A stretch of 64,000 nucleotides of DNA. Source: Daphnia pulex. Lineage: Eukaryota; Arthropoda; Branchiopoda; Diplostraca; Daphniidae. Below, piece after piece: positions 20,939 to 35,100 of the stretch; the first letter of the stretch is position 1; every line of letters begins with the position of its first letter. The stretch spans positions 6,076,001 through 6,140,000 of the forward strand of contig NC_060027.1 of assembly GCF_021134715.1 (NCBI RefSeq), given 5' to 3'. The translations under genes and the position numbers were made by a program. The notes under the pieces are model-generated. The model did not search any database. It was not told the origin of the DNA and was given only the letters and a program-made list of their open reading frames with translations.

Positions 20939-22134
20939 CTAAAATAAATAATAAAGAAGAACATTTTTTATTTGCGGAAAAACCAATTATAAATCAGCCG
21001 GGAATTAATTTGAATCAAATTAAGTGCAAGTTAATTTGGTTTTTTCTTCTGCTAGAAGAATTAACGTGAAATTGGCTAGTTAATGTCAACGGGTAACGTC
21101 AAGGGCTGTTGATTGATTCGGCCGTCATTGGGGAAATGTCATTTTTAATTGCATAACAACTTCCGTGTTTGCGTGTGTGGCAACCAACGTTCGATTCACT
21201 AATATAATTGCTCGTCGGTTTATGATATTCCAATATTATTTTTTTTATTTTCCGGTTTTTCCATACTTTTGCTGTCTATTACATACGGATGACTCTTCTT
21301 ATGCAATCTCTACAGCGAGCGAAAGAAAGAGGTAACAAGAATGATTCGTGACTCGGTATCAGCATTTTCCCATCATTCGCCGGGATGCAAATATCAAATT
21401 GATACCAGCATTTCCCGAACTAAAAAAGGACGTTTCATTGGATTCCGCTGTAGACATACATATCTGTTGTAATACTCGGTGTCGGATAATAGAGGAGCAA
21501 AACATATCTCCTCAATCCTAATATACAATAGGGTTACCTGCTGGTTCCTGTTTAGATTTTATTTTATTTTTTCGCACAGTGCGTATACACTTTTGGCAGC
21601 GTATACATTTGTCTGATGCGCTTGAAAGCATTTGCTGGATGACGTCAAACGAATAATAAATATTTTTCCATCGATTTACTCTTCATCTCTCGATCTTGTG
21701 TTATTATGCTGAATGCAAAATCGTGATGTTATGAACACACATGCATTAAGGGAACTGGGTATATCCTTATTTAAGTGGATTCCAAGATTTCTATGATTGG
21801 CGTTAGGCGTTACCCAGGTGCTTTCCTCTACTAGTTGATTTTGTTTCTCGCGCTTTTCTTTGATTTAAATAACGTCTGGTTCTATTTAAAAATATAGATG
21901 GCGTTAAGAAATTGTTTTTCTCTACCTGCTGTTTTCCCGGCCCGCCTTGAATCAACAAATCAGTAGGCAGTCTTGGAATACGTTGTGCTCGTGATGTGCT
22001 GATTCTTTTGTTTGTTCAATTGATTTAAAGTTGATATTCAATTGATTTAAAGTTGATAAAAGATGCTCAATTCAGGGTAATTTGCCATGTTATCATTCAC
22101 AACGTTCACCTTGGACTTGATTCCTTCACCTTGA
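20939..22134. other. Non-coding stretch, nothing recognised
   Basis: The missing 5' exons of the GPCR would be expected at or beyond this region. No TM1/TM2-like frame was seen. Confidence 0.45.
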
Positions 22135-22143
22135 TTCTTGTTA

Positions 22144-22903
22144 GGAAATTGGCCGGTCGCACAGTGTTGTTCATCACGGGTGCCAGTCGTGGAATTGGAA
22201 AAGCCATCGCACTCAAAGCCGCTAGAGATGGGGCTAATATAGTTATTGCTGCAAAGACTGCTAAGCCCCATCCAAAATAGCCTGGGACAATCTATACTGC
22301 AGCTGAAGAAGGGATATTGCATGAAGACATGTGTAGACATTCTTCCCCATGACATAACAGCTATACATCAGCTTAGAACAGACTATATTGGTCTATAAAT
22401 AGTGTGAGAATAATCCAATGAAGACGCACTTGTTCTTTATGTAGTCAGAGCTGCTGGGGGTCATTGCCTTCCATGCGTAGTGGATGTGAGAAATGAAACC
22501 CAAATTCAGGATGCTGTGGATCTGGCTGTCAAAACATTTGGAGGAATTGACATAGTTGTAAACAATGCATCTGCCATTTACCTAACTATACAGCTGAGAC
22601 TTCAGTGAAAAATTTTGACTTGATGCAAGCAATCATTGTTCTTGGGACATTTCTCGTGTAGTAAGTTATTACCATCAGCTAATGCTAATGATGGTCTCCT
22701 TTCAAAACAAGATTGAGATGTGTAACAGGTACCCTTTTTTCTACAGGTCCAAATTCTGCCTCCCACATTTAAAGGTTGGAAGAAACCCACACATCCTCAA
22801 CATTGACCCTCCATTAATGCATCTGACTCCAGAAAGATTCTCAGGACATGTGGCCTACACCATGGCCAAGTATGGGATGCCAATATTTGTATTGGTCTAA
22901 AAT
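22144..22903 (+). pseudogene. HSDL2-like short-chain dehydrogenase, broken copy
   Basis: HSDL2 is a peroxisomal/mitochondrial SDR-fold protein with an SCP2-like tail. The copy starts after an intron acceptor at 22144 and reads KLAGRTVLFITGASRGIGKA with the TGxxxGxG cofactor motif, then DGANIVIAAKTAKPHPK followed at once by TAG. GTIYTAAEE follows, then about 150 bp of unrelated DNA. The frame resumes at about 22445 with AAGGHCLPCVVDVRNETQIQ and GGIDIVVNNASAIY (NNAS motif), and later NPHILNIDPPLMHLTPERF and YTMAKYGMPIF, which keeps the YxxxK catalytic pair. Stops, frame changes and an insertion show it is dead. The SCP2 part is absent. Intron-like gaps near 22590-22740 suggest a genomic rather than processed copy. 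Confidence 0.85.
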
Positions 22904-25900
22904 GCGCTGGTCTAAAATGACGTTTCACAAATGTTGGGCTAATGCATTTAGAGGGAACATTTCAGTCACGTAGAGTGACAATAAATAACGTTCATGGATT
23001 CATCTCGCGATACTACTAATGAAATAATTACTTTTTTTTCTTCAGATGAACTCTCAAGCGTCGCTCTTGAGTACCGTTGTTGATGCTCAGCTGCCGGTAC
23101 GTGAAGTTTCAAACTTGTCAAGGCGTAAAGATAACTGAACGGAATAGCCCAATCAAATAATTCGTGACTGCTGTTGTAAGGTAGGAACAAATAGTGCCCA
23201 GTCATTTCTTAATCGTGAACAATGCTGTTCGATTTACAATGTATCCGATGCAATTGACCGTTTTCCTTATTTCATGAATATGACGTGATTAAAATCTGTT
23301 GATGCAGATTTACTTTCCTCCTAAACATACATTTTGATAGGTAGACATTTAAATAGGACTTGATATTCAGTAAGAAAATGGTTGAGATTCAAAAAAATCC
23401 ATTACAGATGAATTTCAGCTCAGGTTTCCAGTTATCAATGATAGGAAACTCGCAGTACGCACGCTGTCAAAGATCTTTAGGAATTTTTATTCTCTGATTC
23501 ATTACAATATCGAAAATTAACTGGGTTAAGAATATGTAGGTAGTTTTCTCCGTCGGGTAAATGGTACACCAGACTTTTAATACTCCATGGGATGATTTGG
23601 GTGTAACTGGCAATATGAAAGTTATTGTTTGATTTATATTAATTATCGCTGTGATACAAGATTTAAAGTTCATTAATGAAAAATGAAATAACTCTTAAAT
23701 TCCATGTAAAGAAGAATTTATTACTATTGTTTGGATCAATTGTGTATTAATTGAGGGTGGGAGGGGCGGCACTGGTAAAACCGGGTAAAACGACGACAAC
23801 GATAGATATTGGTACGGAAGATGGTAGATTCTACATTCTAGTTTATATTTTTTAAATAATCAGAATTATCGAATTTGTAAAGTAACGCAACGATTCGTAC
23901 TACGCACCGTTATTTTTTGATCACTTGCACATGACTCATTTGGCTGCGTGTAAAATTTGGTGCCCATTTCCCGCAAATGAATTGAAACGCCCAAGCGGGA
24001 AAATGTGTCATTTTCAAACGCACAGCACAAATTTATCGTTATAATCTATTTTCTGCCGATGAACATTACAGTAGCATTAACAAAAACCAAGTATGAGCAT
24101 TCAAATTGCAATAAACTCCGTTTGTCAGCTTTTGGAATGAGATTCCCACTGGAAGACGTGCGCCATCCGCAGCGGAAGCGATATTACGTATAAGAACTTT
24201 ATATCAGTGCTGAAAAGAAGTGGAATAATGCTGGATTGCTCATTGCTGTTTCTGCTGACAACGATCCAAATGAAATATTTTCTTTGGAGATTCGTAGGAA
24301 TCCCATTTGTCATAAACCACTCTACTCGTCTGATTAGAAGTGATATTGAAATATTTAATAATATCGTAATTATTCCAAATCACAATAGCAATTGTTCATG
24401 TAATTAAAATAGGGTTAATTATTTAAATTCAAAGATTGCATTCTTCATAATTCATTTTTCTGATGAGATTCTCCTGTCATTATGTGGTTCGTTTGATTAA
24501 TTTGTAAGTTTTTGTTTGATTACTGGAAATGTAAGAATCTTCCTTCGTCGATTCGAGCTTGAACAAGCGCTAGTTCGTTGGCCAGAATTGATTTTTACCC
24601 GAGGGCAATCTTGCGCACATTCTTGTCAGCGTTGAGCGATCTTCTCATTTTTAGTTAACTTCTCTCCGTTAGTCATGTTATTCCATCACCCTCCTTGCCC
24701 ACCCTCTTTATCCCGCCGCCATCGTTCGGGAAACAGTGGCATAACCACCTCCCTACCGCCCATTTCTCCTTCCTTTACTTTCTCCCATCTTTCCTCCCGG
24801 TGGTGCTGGAGCGACTTTGGCCCAACACGGCCCCCCTCTCTCTCTCAACAGGTAGCGGGTGGTAGCCCCCTCCTCTATCCACCCACCGCCGCCGACCCAC
24901 CCTCAGGAAGATGTGTGTGTGTGTGTGTGTCTCGCCGCCGCTCATCGGCTCTCCTCCTTTGAATCAAACGAAAAATCTGGGAGCCGTGGATGGAATGCTC
25001 TATATTATCATGTCTAAACAGCTCGAGGTGAAAGATGTAAATTCGTGTCGTTGTCTGAGCTCTCGTCTCCCTTTGATTTCGGTAGGAGGAGAATTGTATA
25101 TTTGAAACAATCAACTGGATGCGCGCTCGGCTATTTATCGACCAATGGTCCATCATGTGAGGTCTTGTATTTTATTTCCAACCCTCCACAACAAGACATC
25201 AACTGGTCGATCCTCATTGGAATTATAGATATGAAGAGGTCAATAATAAGGGGATAATAGGAAAAGGGGTTCTTTTTTTTTATAAATCCAAGGCGGTGTG
25301 TGTGTTTTTTGTTCCTGGTCTTTTCTTTGTGGAACACAAAATTGTCTAAAGGCAAACAAGGTATACATTTACGTCCGCGGTAGGCCTATGAGAGGGAATG
25401 GGGCAGTCTAAGCCGCCGGGGAGTCGGTCGGAACGGTCCAGGAGATTTTTTTTTTTTTCTCTGGAATTTTTTGATGGTGGAACCCGAGCCTCTCCTCACC
25501 GCGGGCCTCTCGTTAACACGTGAACCCCGTGAAGTCGTGAAGACAAAACAGCGGAGAAAAAAGAAAGAAAAACACACACACAGAAGAAAATGAAATAGAA
25601 AATTTTTTCGGGGAGAAAAAAGGAAAAGAACAAAAAAAAACCCACAAGCGTGTGCCATCAGTTTGGCCCAATGCCCGCTTATTAATATATGTACCTACCT
25701 CTTTTCTTTTTCTATTTTTCCTCAATTTTCTTTGCGTTTTTTTTACATTTTTCTTGGAGGAAAAAGACGAGCGAAATTTTAAAAAAGAGACGCCAGGGAA
25801 AATCCTAAAACAAGAAAACGCCGTTCTCCGGCTTCGAGAAAAACCGGAGAGATTTTCACAATCTTGTTCTTAATTGCATATACATATATTTATAAAATTT

Positions 25901-26084
25901 AATAAATTTAATAATTGAATGATTTGATCATCATCTAATGATCATTGATCTAATCAATGCCATGTGCACTGCCGAAACGGTCTATGACTTTTTTCTTGAA
26001 AGTATTGTTTTAATATTTTTTAAAGTTAAAGCTTAAAGCTGTTCAAAATTGAAAAAATAACAAAATAACAAAATTATATTTACG
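22904..26084. other. Gene-poor region with microsatellites
   Basis: Contains a (TG)n microsatellite at 24911-24931, a C/T-rich stretch at 24690-24900 and purine-rich stretches at 25540-25640. Open frames here are composition artefacts. No gene was recognised. Confidence 0.5.
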
Positions 26085-26425
26085 CCAACCCTATCCCAAG
26101 TATGTCCTACCCTCTAAGCCTTGGTTGAGTTATGTTTGTGGTTGATGATACCACAATAGGATATGAGAGAAGAATTAAATAGATATAAAAAGAAATAAAG
26201 TTAAACAATATCGATTTCCACTAACAATTCTCGCAAGGGATAGCTAGTTGTTTGATGGTAGAAAGTTTGCTTTGAGCTTAAGGGTGCTTTTCTTGTTGAG
26301 TCTCCCTGACTCCGCCTAAACCCTCTATCAGCCAGTATATAAAACAAAAACAAAAAATACAAAATGGCATCTAGTGGTCGTGATTGAAAGTAGGTTAAGG
26401 GGAGATTTGAGATTCATAATAGTGG
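26085..26425. repeat. Dispersed repeat, copy A
   Basis: Matches 35955-36390 in opposite orientation at perhaps 70% identity by eye. Shared landmarks in order are CCAACCCTATCCCAAGTAT, GGATATGAGAG, AATTCTCGCAAGGGATAGCT, CTCTATC(A/G)GCC(A/T)G and GGCATCTAGTGGTCGTGATT. It is not coding. The family is unknown. Confidence 0.75.
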
Positions 26426-27630
26426 GTTTTCTAAACTATCAAGTTCTGGTACACGTCTTCGTTGTTGCTCCATGTCCTTATTTATCGATTAAGACAGTGG
26501 TGTCTTTTTGACGTATGCGTTGACTTGAAGTATTTGTTATTCTTTGCTGACTGTTTTCGTATACGTTTACGTAAACAATTTTTTCCCAATTTTTTTTAAA
26601 CAAAATTTGTCAATTTGGCAACAATTTTGTTGATTCTAGAAATTTGTCTTTTTTACTATTTAACTTCGCAATAAAGTAAAACTCTTGTGCCAATCAAGTT
26701 TTAAGTAAGTCTCAATAAGTTAAAAAAAAATGACTAGGCCCACTGATTGCAAGGAAATACTTTGGTTTGAATTATGCATTTTTAAATAGCTTAATTTCTC
26801 CCAAGAAATCATTATGGAATTTTCATTTGACCCTGAAGCCAGAAAAATTGTTCGCAAGAAGTGAGTGTTCTTCAATTCAAAACCATCATAGTATTTGAGA
26901 AATCGCGTTCTGAAACCCTGCGGCAAGAAGTGGAGGTCGGCAGGGCGTCCTTATCGTCGGCCCCGAGCCCGTGACAATCATAACTTTTGGCCAACAAACA
27001 GTTAATCTCGTGCCCATAAAAAAAGCTCCTGGCCATGGATCTTCCAACTATGTTGCTCTCTTAAATTCAGGCACCAAGAAGTCAGCCAATAAACGACCGT
27101 ATGTATGGTCGTAAACGACCAACCAGTAAAGATCTCATAACTTACATCTTTGAAGCTGTAAGTCTAAAAGTAATACACAGAATTAATATCCTAAGCCGTA
27201 AAGGATCGTGAACCAGAGGTGAAACTTTAGGAACGTCACTAGCAGGGAGGAATGTAATTCTAAATACTTAAATAATACATAATTCAATTGAAAAAGAGGC
27301 ACGTTGAACTGGTGATGATAAATGTTGCGTTCTGATTATATTGCTTCAACACCACCCAAGTCAAACAGAACACTTCTCATCCAACTGAGAGTGGTCGTCC
27401 AGTTTTACTTGTACGAGAAACTGCTACAGCCTGCGCACAAGAATCTCGTCTAGAATCATGTAACCTCCGTGGTCTTCAATTTTGTTTTTTTATTTTGTTC
27501 GGGGTGAGGGTTGGGTCGAATGATATGGACATAAAGAGGTTAAAAGTGAAACGCACGATGTACTATTATTTTTAAAAATATTTTTTAAGTGTCTAGCAAT
27601 TTTTTAAAGTAGGGTGGTGCGGGTTTAAAG
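26426..27630. other. Non-coding stretch, nothing recognised
   Basis: AT-rich, with no reliable gene. A short frame starting MEFSFDPEARKIVRKK at 26816 stops at once. Confidence 0.4.
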
Positions 27631-27936
27631 TTACGTGGCTTCTTTAAAGCTAGGATAAAGAAATTTGGTACAGGTAAAAAAGAATTGAACACTCGTACCG
27701 TTGTACGAGGTGTATTTGTGCTTAGCTATCTTGACAAATCTGCAACGGACAGCTTCACTAAGTGAGGCGTATTTGTGCCTGGCTATCTTGACAAATCTGC
27801 AACAGACAGCTTCACTAAGTGACGACCAAGAGGTGATGGCATCACGCATCATTTTGGGCACGTTGAAACTCCACGAGTAGTCATCGGGTGGTTTGGATTT
27901 CCCCTGTGAGTTGCGCACATGTATTTGAATACGCAA
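27631..27936 (-). other. Short ORF with an internal 57-bp tandem duplication
   Basis: The 101-codon minus-strand frame contains two consecutive copies of a 57-bp unit (27712-27768 and 27769-27825), giving repeated SLSEAV-CRFVKIA-HKY. Only a few positions differ between copies. No family is recognised. The frame-preserving length may be chance. Confidence 0.4.
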
Positions 27937-30900
27937 AACAAAATTTCAAGATGGCTGTGAGTGTCTCGCCGGATTTGTTTTTTTATCTTTTTGTGAACAG
28001 GCTGTTAAGGAGCCATCTTGGACAGGCAACGAACAAGAAAAAGATGTAAAAAAGGGTTGCACTTGCCATAAAACAGGACAAAAACCATTTTGTCTTTAAG
28101 GGCTTCGTCATCTCATTTGCTGCCAATCTCTAAACAGAGCTGTCGCTCTTGCCCGGTCCCGTCTGAATGGCAGCCCTTCTTTCCTTTTCCACCTCTTCCA
28201 ACCACTGATCTGGTCAACAGTGCAGCTCCAAGATCCTGTCCAGTGATTCCCCTGTTCTACTTGGACTGTAATCCCATCCAACCTCCGTGCCACTTAAAAT
28301 CCAACCTACGTCGTCTTTCAGCGCTGCCGCTGCCACTTGTCATCCAAAATCGGCCAGCATTCAACTAAGATCAAGAACGTAATTTTCCCAAAAAAGAACG
28401 AAAATTGGTCTTCGTAACTGTTATTGTATTAGGAGGTAATAACAAGGATTCTTGAGGAATTGGCGAAGAGAAGTCAGATATAATACGTGAAGAGAAGCAC
28501 ACGGTCACCTTTGGTTTGATAAGATATGATAATGAGGACGAAATCCTAATGGACCTATCAGGAAAAGACGCAATAATTCACTTCAAACGTCTCAGAAATA
28601 AGATTAGTTGAACGTTTATTTAAAAAAAAATACTCAAAACGAAGACGACATTTGTAGATCTCGTCACTTACCTTGTGCCACATAGCACATATTGCTGGTT
28701 GGGTTACGTTTTTTCTGTATTCGTGGAAAACAACTACCTCCTGCATTCAAACATAATGAGCAACCTGCTCTCTCTCTCTCTGTTTTGGGGAAGTTCATTA
28801 GTCCTTTGCTTAACAGATATATGTAGCTGACGCAACTGATATTCAATAAATGGTGGCTACTTTCAAAGAATAAGGATAGTAATAGGAAATACATAAACCT
28901 TACAAAGCAAATGTAGAATTGTTGGATTCTTCGGACTGAAAAATTCTGACGACGATGTTGTGTTGTTCTAATATTTATGGAAACATAGCATAACTTTTAT
29001 GTACATGTCAAGCAATGCTGTGCCCACATCTGTATTAACAAAAAGGTTTCAAAAAAATGTGTGTTAGAATTAGGATAATATAAGATAGAAAATAGTAAAA
29101 ACTCGGTTGAATACCTATCTCGCCACCCAGTTGTTTTCACTCGCGATACGGTAATAGCAACCAGGCAGCGGAACAATTTGTAAATTTCATAACGCGGCAT
29201 AATCAATCCCTGAACTTAAAGAAGCATCTATTTTAATGCCCTGACATAATGACAAAAACTAGTGAAAAAATACACCTTGAAAAGAGGGAATAGAATAACA
29301 ATAGTTTTAAAATTCTCTTTAAAAAAACAAAAAAAAAACAACATTTGATTGATTCATTACAGATGGTAACCCTCATTGTGTGACAATTTTGAAGCGTTCA
29401 ATTGTTGCGTTGTTTGCCTTCCAGTCAAGAAAGGTTGAATGTAAACTTTCGCAGATGTAAGAATTACTTTTCTCCTACGATAATATTGTCTATCAATAGG
29501 ATCATTCATATTTCTAAACAGACTTTTCCGTCAAGTAGATAAACTTCTAATGAGCTTTGTCATGAAAAGTGTGCTTTTATCTCTCCATTACATTTGTGAA
29601 ATGTCAACCATTGTTGAATTACATGATTTTTTTTTCAACTTAGAAATGACGACTATTGATCCGTCGATTTTGCTTATAAACAAGTTTCATCTCAGTACAG
29701 ATTTTATTGTGACCATCAGAGTTGCAGTTCTGATCGCTTTGATTACTTGAGTTGTTTTGACAACCTACCTGTGTAAAAAATATACTGAGGTCTTTAATTT
29801 ATTTATTTTTTCTTTGTTTTCATACTCACTAATCATTTTTTTTCTTAAATGAGAGGGGTCATGATGTCTATGTAACTACTTCGTCTTTCGAGTGACAAAC
29901 GAGATCAAACGGTAATAAATGCCAATAATCTCTTGGCTGGAAACTGAGGTGTGAAGTTCCTTAAATGTTACTCAGCTGTGTAATAAATCAATGTCATTAT
30001 TCACAATCGAATGAATACAGATATTTCATTGGTAGACATTTTCTTACTCAGTTTGTAAAATGGGAGTCAGATAGAATTTACAATGGTTGATGAAGTCTAG
30101 ACTAGCGAACTGAAATGTGTGGGTAATTCTTCGTGAGTTATGTTTTGCATGCTAAATTTAATATTTTAAGTTATCCGTATGTTTTCCACCGCATTTTAGA
30201 GATGTTGCAGATAGGCCAATAAATAAATTAAGAAGTCAATACATGACTTATTTCTGAGTTAGTTGTAGACAAGGAAATAGTATGAATTTACGAGAGTAGT
30301 CTTCTTTCAGGCGGAACGGTAGTTGCAGACGGGTTGGAAAACTAACCTGTTAATATAAAAAAATTGCTTTTTTTAGACAATGGAATAGTCTGGTTATAAC
30401 AGACCTCCTTGAGATTGATTGACAGTTGCACATTAAAGGAAAACTTGTTAACAAAAATTTATTGTTTGGGAGACGCAAGCATTTCTCTCTAAGATTTGTC
30501 TTCGATTATTGAATATCTTGGAAGTTGAGCAACATATCTCTTGATTTTAAATGTTAATTTACTTTAGAAAAAACACACACCAAGAGTGGCTAACTCTAAG
30601 TGTCTTGGAGTGATCCTGTGCAATATAAGGGAATGGTAGAACAGATTTAAACAATAAACTATAGAAATAAAGTGTTGTACCTAGTCACCAGCTTTCAAAA
30701 CTTGTTTGCCTTATAGTCCAATTTGTTTTGAGGTTGAATTCCATCAGGTCCAAGCTTTCCTCATAATTGGTGAGCTGGTTTTCACCTAGTTTCTAAAAAT
30801 TTCAGGAAACATCAGAATTGCAACAGGCAAGTATACTATTTCAAAAATCAAGTACATAATAAGGAATTAATTGCGAGAGTTGCGGATTTGTTTCATATGC

Positions 30901-31320
30901 GTATACCATCAGTTTTCACTCGCAATTTCACCAGCGTTACTGTAACCTGTAAATACAAATATAGTATTTAGAGATGAAACTACCATCAAGACTACTATCC
31001 ACAAAAATAAATCTAACCTCATAAATCTATAGTTTTTTTCCTTTTCCTTTGTTCTCTTTGATAACACCAACTTAAGCGTTTTCAACAAGCTTACTTAGTA
31101 ATCATCCTATTACAAAACAATGAAAACGATTATGCTGCCAGATAGGGCAGCATTAGCATTACAGGCATTTCAGACGACGTTGTTTGGTTTACTTTTTCTT
31201 CCAACGGCCATCAAAGTGGTCAAATCTGGAAATTGGAAGAACTTGAAAATTTCAGCATACTAGAAATGCCGTGATTGACTGGCGGTGAGTGAAGATGTCA
31301 CACACAAACTCTGAATCTCT
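27937..31320. other. Gene-poor AT-rich stretch
   Basis: A (CT)n run lies near 28770. No gene or clear repeat was recognised. Open frames are short and lack motifs. Confidence 0.45.
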
Positions 31321-31325
31321 GTACT

Positions 31326-32100
31326 ACTGCAAGAGAAGGTGATTCGGCTGGCTCATCAAGGCCACCAATGCGTGCAACAACTAAAGAAGTTATCAGAAGA
31401 ATAGCGTATCCCAAGCATCAATCGACGGGTAGAATGAACAATTTGAAATTGCCTTCCACAAGCTATCCAATAGCTAGCACATAATCACACAAAACAGAAC
31501 CGATAGTAATGTAAACAATGCCTTCCAGTCCTTTGAGTCATCCCAGCATGGATGACTACACCCTCCCGACAAATAAAGAATTTTTTTAGTCATTGATGAT
31601 TACTCTCGTTATCCGGAAATTCACAATGCTGGATACACATCGGCTAGAACTGCGGCAGCAATTCTAGAGCGTATCTCTTCCCAACATCGAATTCCGGACG
31701 TCCTTTGGGCAGACAGTGGTCCAACATTCAATGGATTGGAGTTGGAAACCTACACGAAGAAGATGGGCATTCACCTGCTCAAAGTCACCTCAGTTTAGGC
31801 TTCAACGAATCGACAAGTCGAGCAAATTGTGAAGCCCATCAACAAGATGGTTTAAACTACAACGGTACAAGGACGCAACTGGAAGGATTGGTCAGAATGT
31901 TTTCTCCTCATATTCCGGGCCAACCTCTCACACGTTGACGGTTTTTTTTGCCAGCAAAACGTCTATTCAACAGAGAGCCCCAAACTGTGCGACCGTAACT
32001 GCCGCACAGAAATGCCAACCATTTTCGTGATCATCAGCGCATCACCCACATTCACTACTCTGAAGACAAGTTGAAAAAATCAGAGCACGCAAACAAAAAC
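31326..32100 (+). pseudogene. Ty3/gypsy integrase relic
   Basis: Remnant of a retrotransposon pol gene, integrase part, read in the plus direction with several stops and frame changes. It begins with the His-containing zinc-finger start (VIRLAHQGHQCVQQLKKL). The catalytic core follows with FLVIDDYSRYPEIHNAGYTS (first Asp), RIPDVLWADSGPTFNGLE (second Asp) and, after a stop at about 31796, RQVEQIVKPINKMV (position of the third acidic residue). Near 31955-32050 a decayed AKRLFNREPQTV segment fits the region after the core. No LTRs, reverse transcriptase or gag were found beside it. The linking stops show an old, dead copy. Confidence 0.8.
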
Positions 32101-35100
32101 CACAATCGGTAATAATTCTAGTTGAAAGTGGGCGAGACACAGTACTCTAACGCAACGGCAAAAACCTCAAACACTGAATAGTACCCGCCTATTTCCCTCA
32201 ACAGAATACAATGATAAAGATAAAGGGCTGCATCATAATGGCAACCACCCACAAAAGGACGAAGTAACAAACAAATTCTCCTTTTTCCGACAATGCAGTG
32301 ATCCAATATCATTCGACGTAAAGTCCTGCTGCTGCAACCACCAATCAGATTCCATTCAATCCGACTCCAAAAATCGACGTGATTTAACACGCGCGATTCA
32401 CGTTCCTCTCCCCCAATCTCAGGTCGAAGTAAATCTTCGGGGAGGGCCGGAAGACTATGGACTGCCGCAGTCCATCATAGTAGCTATGTGCAAAATTCTG
32501 TCAAAACTGACCAGATCAACTCAAATTTTCTGCATCTCAAATCTCTTTGGGAGTCCATAGAAAGAAAGCTTGATAACGCCATTTGAATACAAATTTCTGT
32601 AACACTTGTTCTTTCCAAATTCACTTTTTCGATCACCTTACATAGTTCTTGTGAAACCACTCGAGGTTGTGAAAGCGACTGACACACAATCCCTGGATAC
32701 CACGGTCTGTAATCTTTTTGCACCAAGAAACGTCTAATTCTCTGAAACGAAAAATAAATCTTAAAAAAATTGGAGAAATGTGTACCTGAGATTATTAAAA
32801 GAAGTTCAAATGGTTTTTAACCAAAGATCACCAGCTTCGGTGGATGAAATGTTCAATTCTCCCAAATTGGGAAATTTGGCAAATAAAATCAGAAAATTAA
32901 AATGTGTTTTTCGTTTCCCAAATTTAACATAGTTTTGATTATCATGGAAAAAAACATTAAGTTGTAAGTTTGATATGTTCTGTGATGAAACAATATAATA
33001 ACTTCAAAAATTTTAGATTTCAAGTTTAAATTTATAATTTATATTTACATGGCATCTGATAACAGCAGTTTTTAAAGACTTTAGGTCTCCATATGATAAC
33101 TTTGACTGAAATCCAATGTATCAAGTTTATGTATCATAACATGTCTATGGGTGTGTCGCCTAAGTTCTACATGGTAATCAGCCTAATATATTCCAGGATA
33201 CTGTATTTTATTGCAACCAAGCATTCTTCTAAAAAAAATTTCATTTCCATAGCTATTTTTCCAGCAACGATTTCTTAACTCCTGGTACATTGCTTAATAC
33301 CCATTTTTGTAAGACTCTTTATAATTCCAACTAGAGAAATTTGGGATAAAGAAAGTAATTTAACAAAATTGAAGAGCTTTGATTTAACTTAAAAGATTCA
33401 AATGATTGAATGACTCACTCAATTCGTCGAAATGATTTTTCTTCAAGCTTTGACGGCCGTAATGATAAATTACATTCTCATTGCACCAGTATTGATTATT
33501 AAGTGCTATGATTTCAGAACATAACATACTTTCGTACTTCAGGCATTTTAGTACCTCACAGAAAATATACTAAAATAAAAATTTGATAGAAGTAGTCAAA
33601 ATTAGTGCGAAGCCACCTTATTCATACTCGTGAGACGTTTGGTACGCGTTCGCTTGTCGGTGTGTCCTTTGAATTGAATTGAAGGAACTGATGCGAAGTA
33701 AACGTTGAAAAAACGAGATGCCAACGAAGAGGCGTCGGTGTAATTGAAAAAACGATACGACTACGAAGAGGCGTCGGTGTTACAGCAGGTCTGCAGGTCC
33801 CTCTCTTGGTCAAATCCTGATCCCGTGCTGGGTGCTGGAGTTTCCCGATAGGTTTCATCGTTTCATGGAAATTTGTTATAATTTTCTGTAAGCACGGAAT
33901 TCATCGGTATTCAAATGTAAAGTAGCGACGGGGGTTAGACGGTATGTAACATGGAACTGTAGGCTGAAATATGTTTTTAAAAATGCAAAACACCCTTCTG
34001 GTGGATCTTGATTTTTTTCTCATGACGCGTCGCTTTTTGCTTCAATTTGCTTTTAAATTGGGGTATAGGAAAATGTTAAAAATAAAGGTGGCTCAGAATA
34101 CACATCAATTTGCTTACTTCGCCCAATACATCAAAGACCTGAACCAAGAATATTTTGTAATGATTTGAGAAAAAGACGGAACATAAATTTATGCTGGACA
34201 ACCTTTCTTGGCTAAAAAAATCAAAGTGTCAACTATTTTATGCACAAACTTGTATTCTTCCTCCTAAACAAATATTTTGAAGTTCTAAAGACGAGGCGCC
34301 AATTGTCTACTCATGGATACCCAATCCTAAAGCATTTTCCATTTGCTATAAGGTGGTGCAACCTTGGAAATGTTTGTTATTATGTTTTCGTCCTCTTCCG
34401 CAAATGGCATTCAAATCACCAAACAGTACAGTTAGGACTCCCTCACCACTACTCGCATTTCACTGCTGTTAATGTTCACTCTATGATTTCGAGGACACTC
34501 CTTAACAGGTTCCTGCCTAAACATACATAAAAGATTAAATCAATCTTCTCTTCAGTCCAGTCACTTCAACCATTAGCAATGCTGTCTACAACAATGGCTT
34601 TAATTTTCACTGCTAAAACTGTACTCATAAAATAAATATGAACCCTTATTACATGATATGAAGGGAATGAGATTCATTTTTAAAGTTTAGCGGTACATCA
34701 AGAATCCTAAAATTTACATATTTGGTTGCAATCACTTGTGTTGCCAAAGCCAGTATCAATGATGAAAGTTGAAATATGTTGTAAACCAATCTAAAAAAAT
34801 AAAATTTGGATAGTTATTAACAGGGTGTATAATGCAAACTTAATTTTAAGTAATTTCTTGTCAGTGAGGTCAGCCAGCTACAAACTTATCTTAATTTGAA
34901 AAATGTGAAGGTGGAAAATGAATTTCTTATTTCGACTGTTGATTGCGATTCAAGGCAATCACATGAAAGTTACCTGAAGTCTATGGGGTACCAAAAGAGC
35001 ATTTTTTTTTAATTTTTTTTTCTAAAAATTGATTCATAATTTGAAATCGAAAATCAATTTGAAAGACGCTTTGTAAAAAAAACGAAATTAAAAAAAATAA

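Noticed and set aside
24675..25873. Ser/Pro- and Phe/Lys-rich ORFs
   Set aside because: Composition artefacts from C/T-rich, TG and A/T homopolymer stretches.
28090..28368. 92-codon plus-strand ORF
   Set aside because: No recognisable domain, no splice evidence and an overlapping antisense frame. Too little support.
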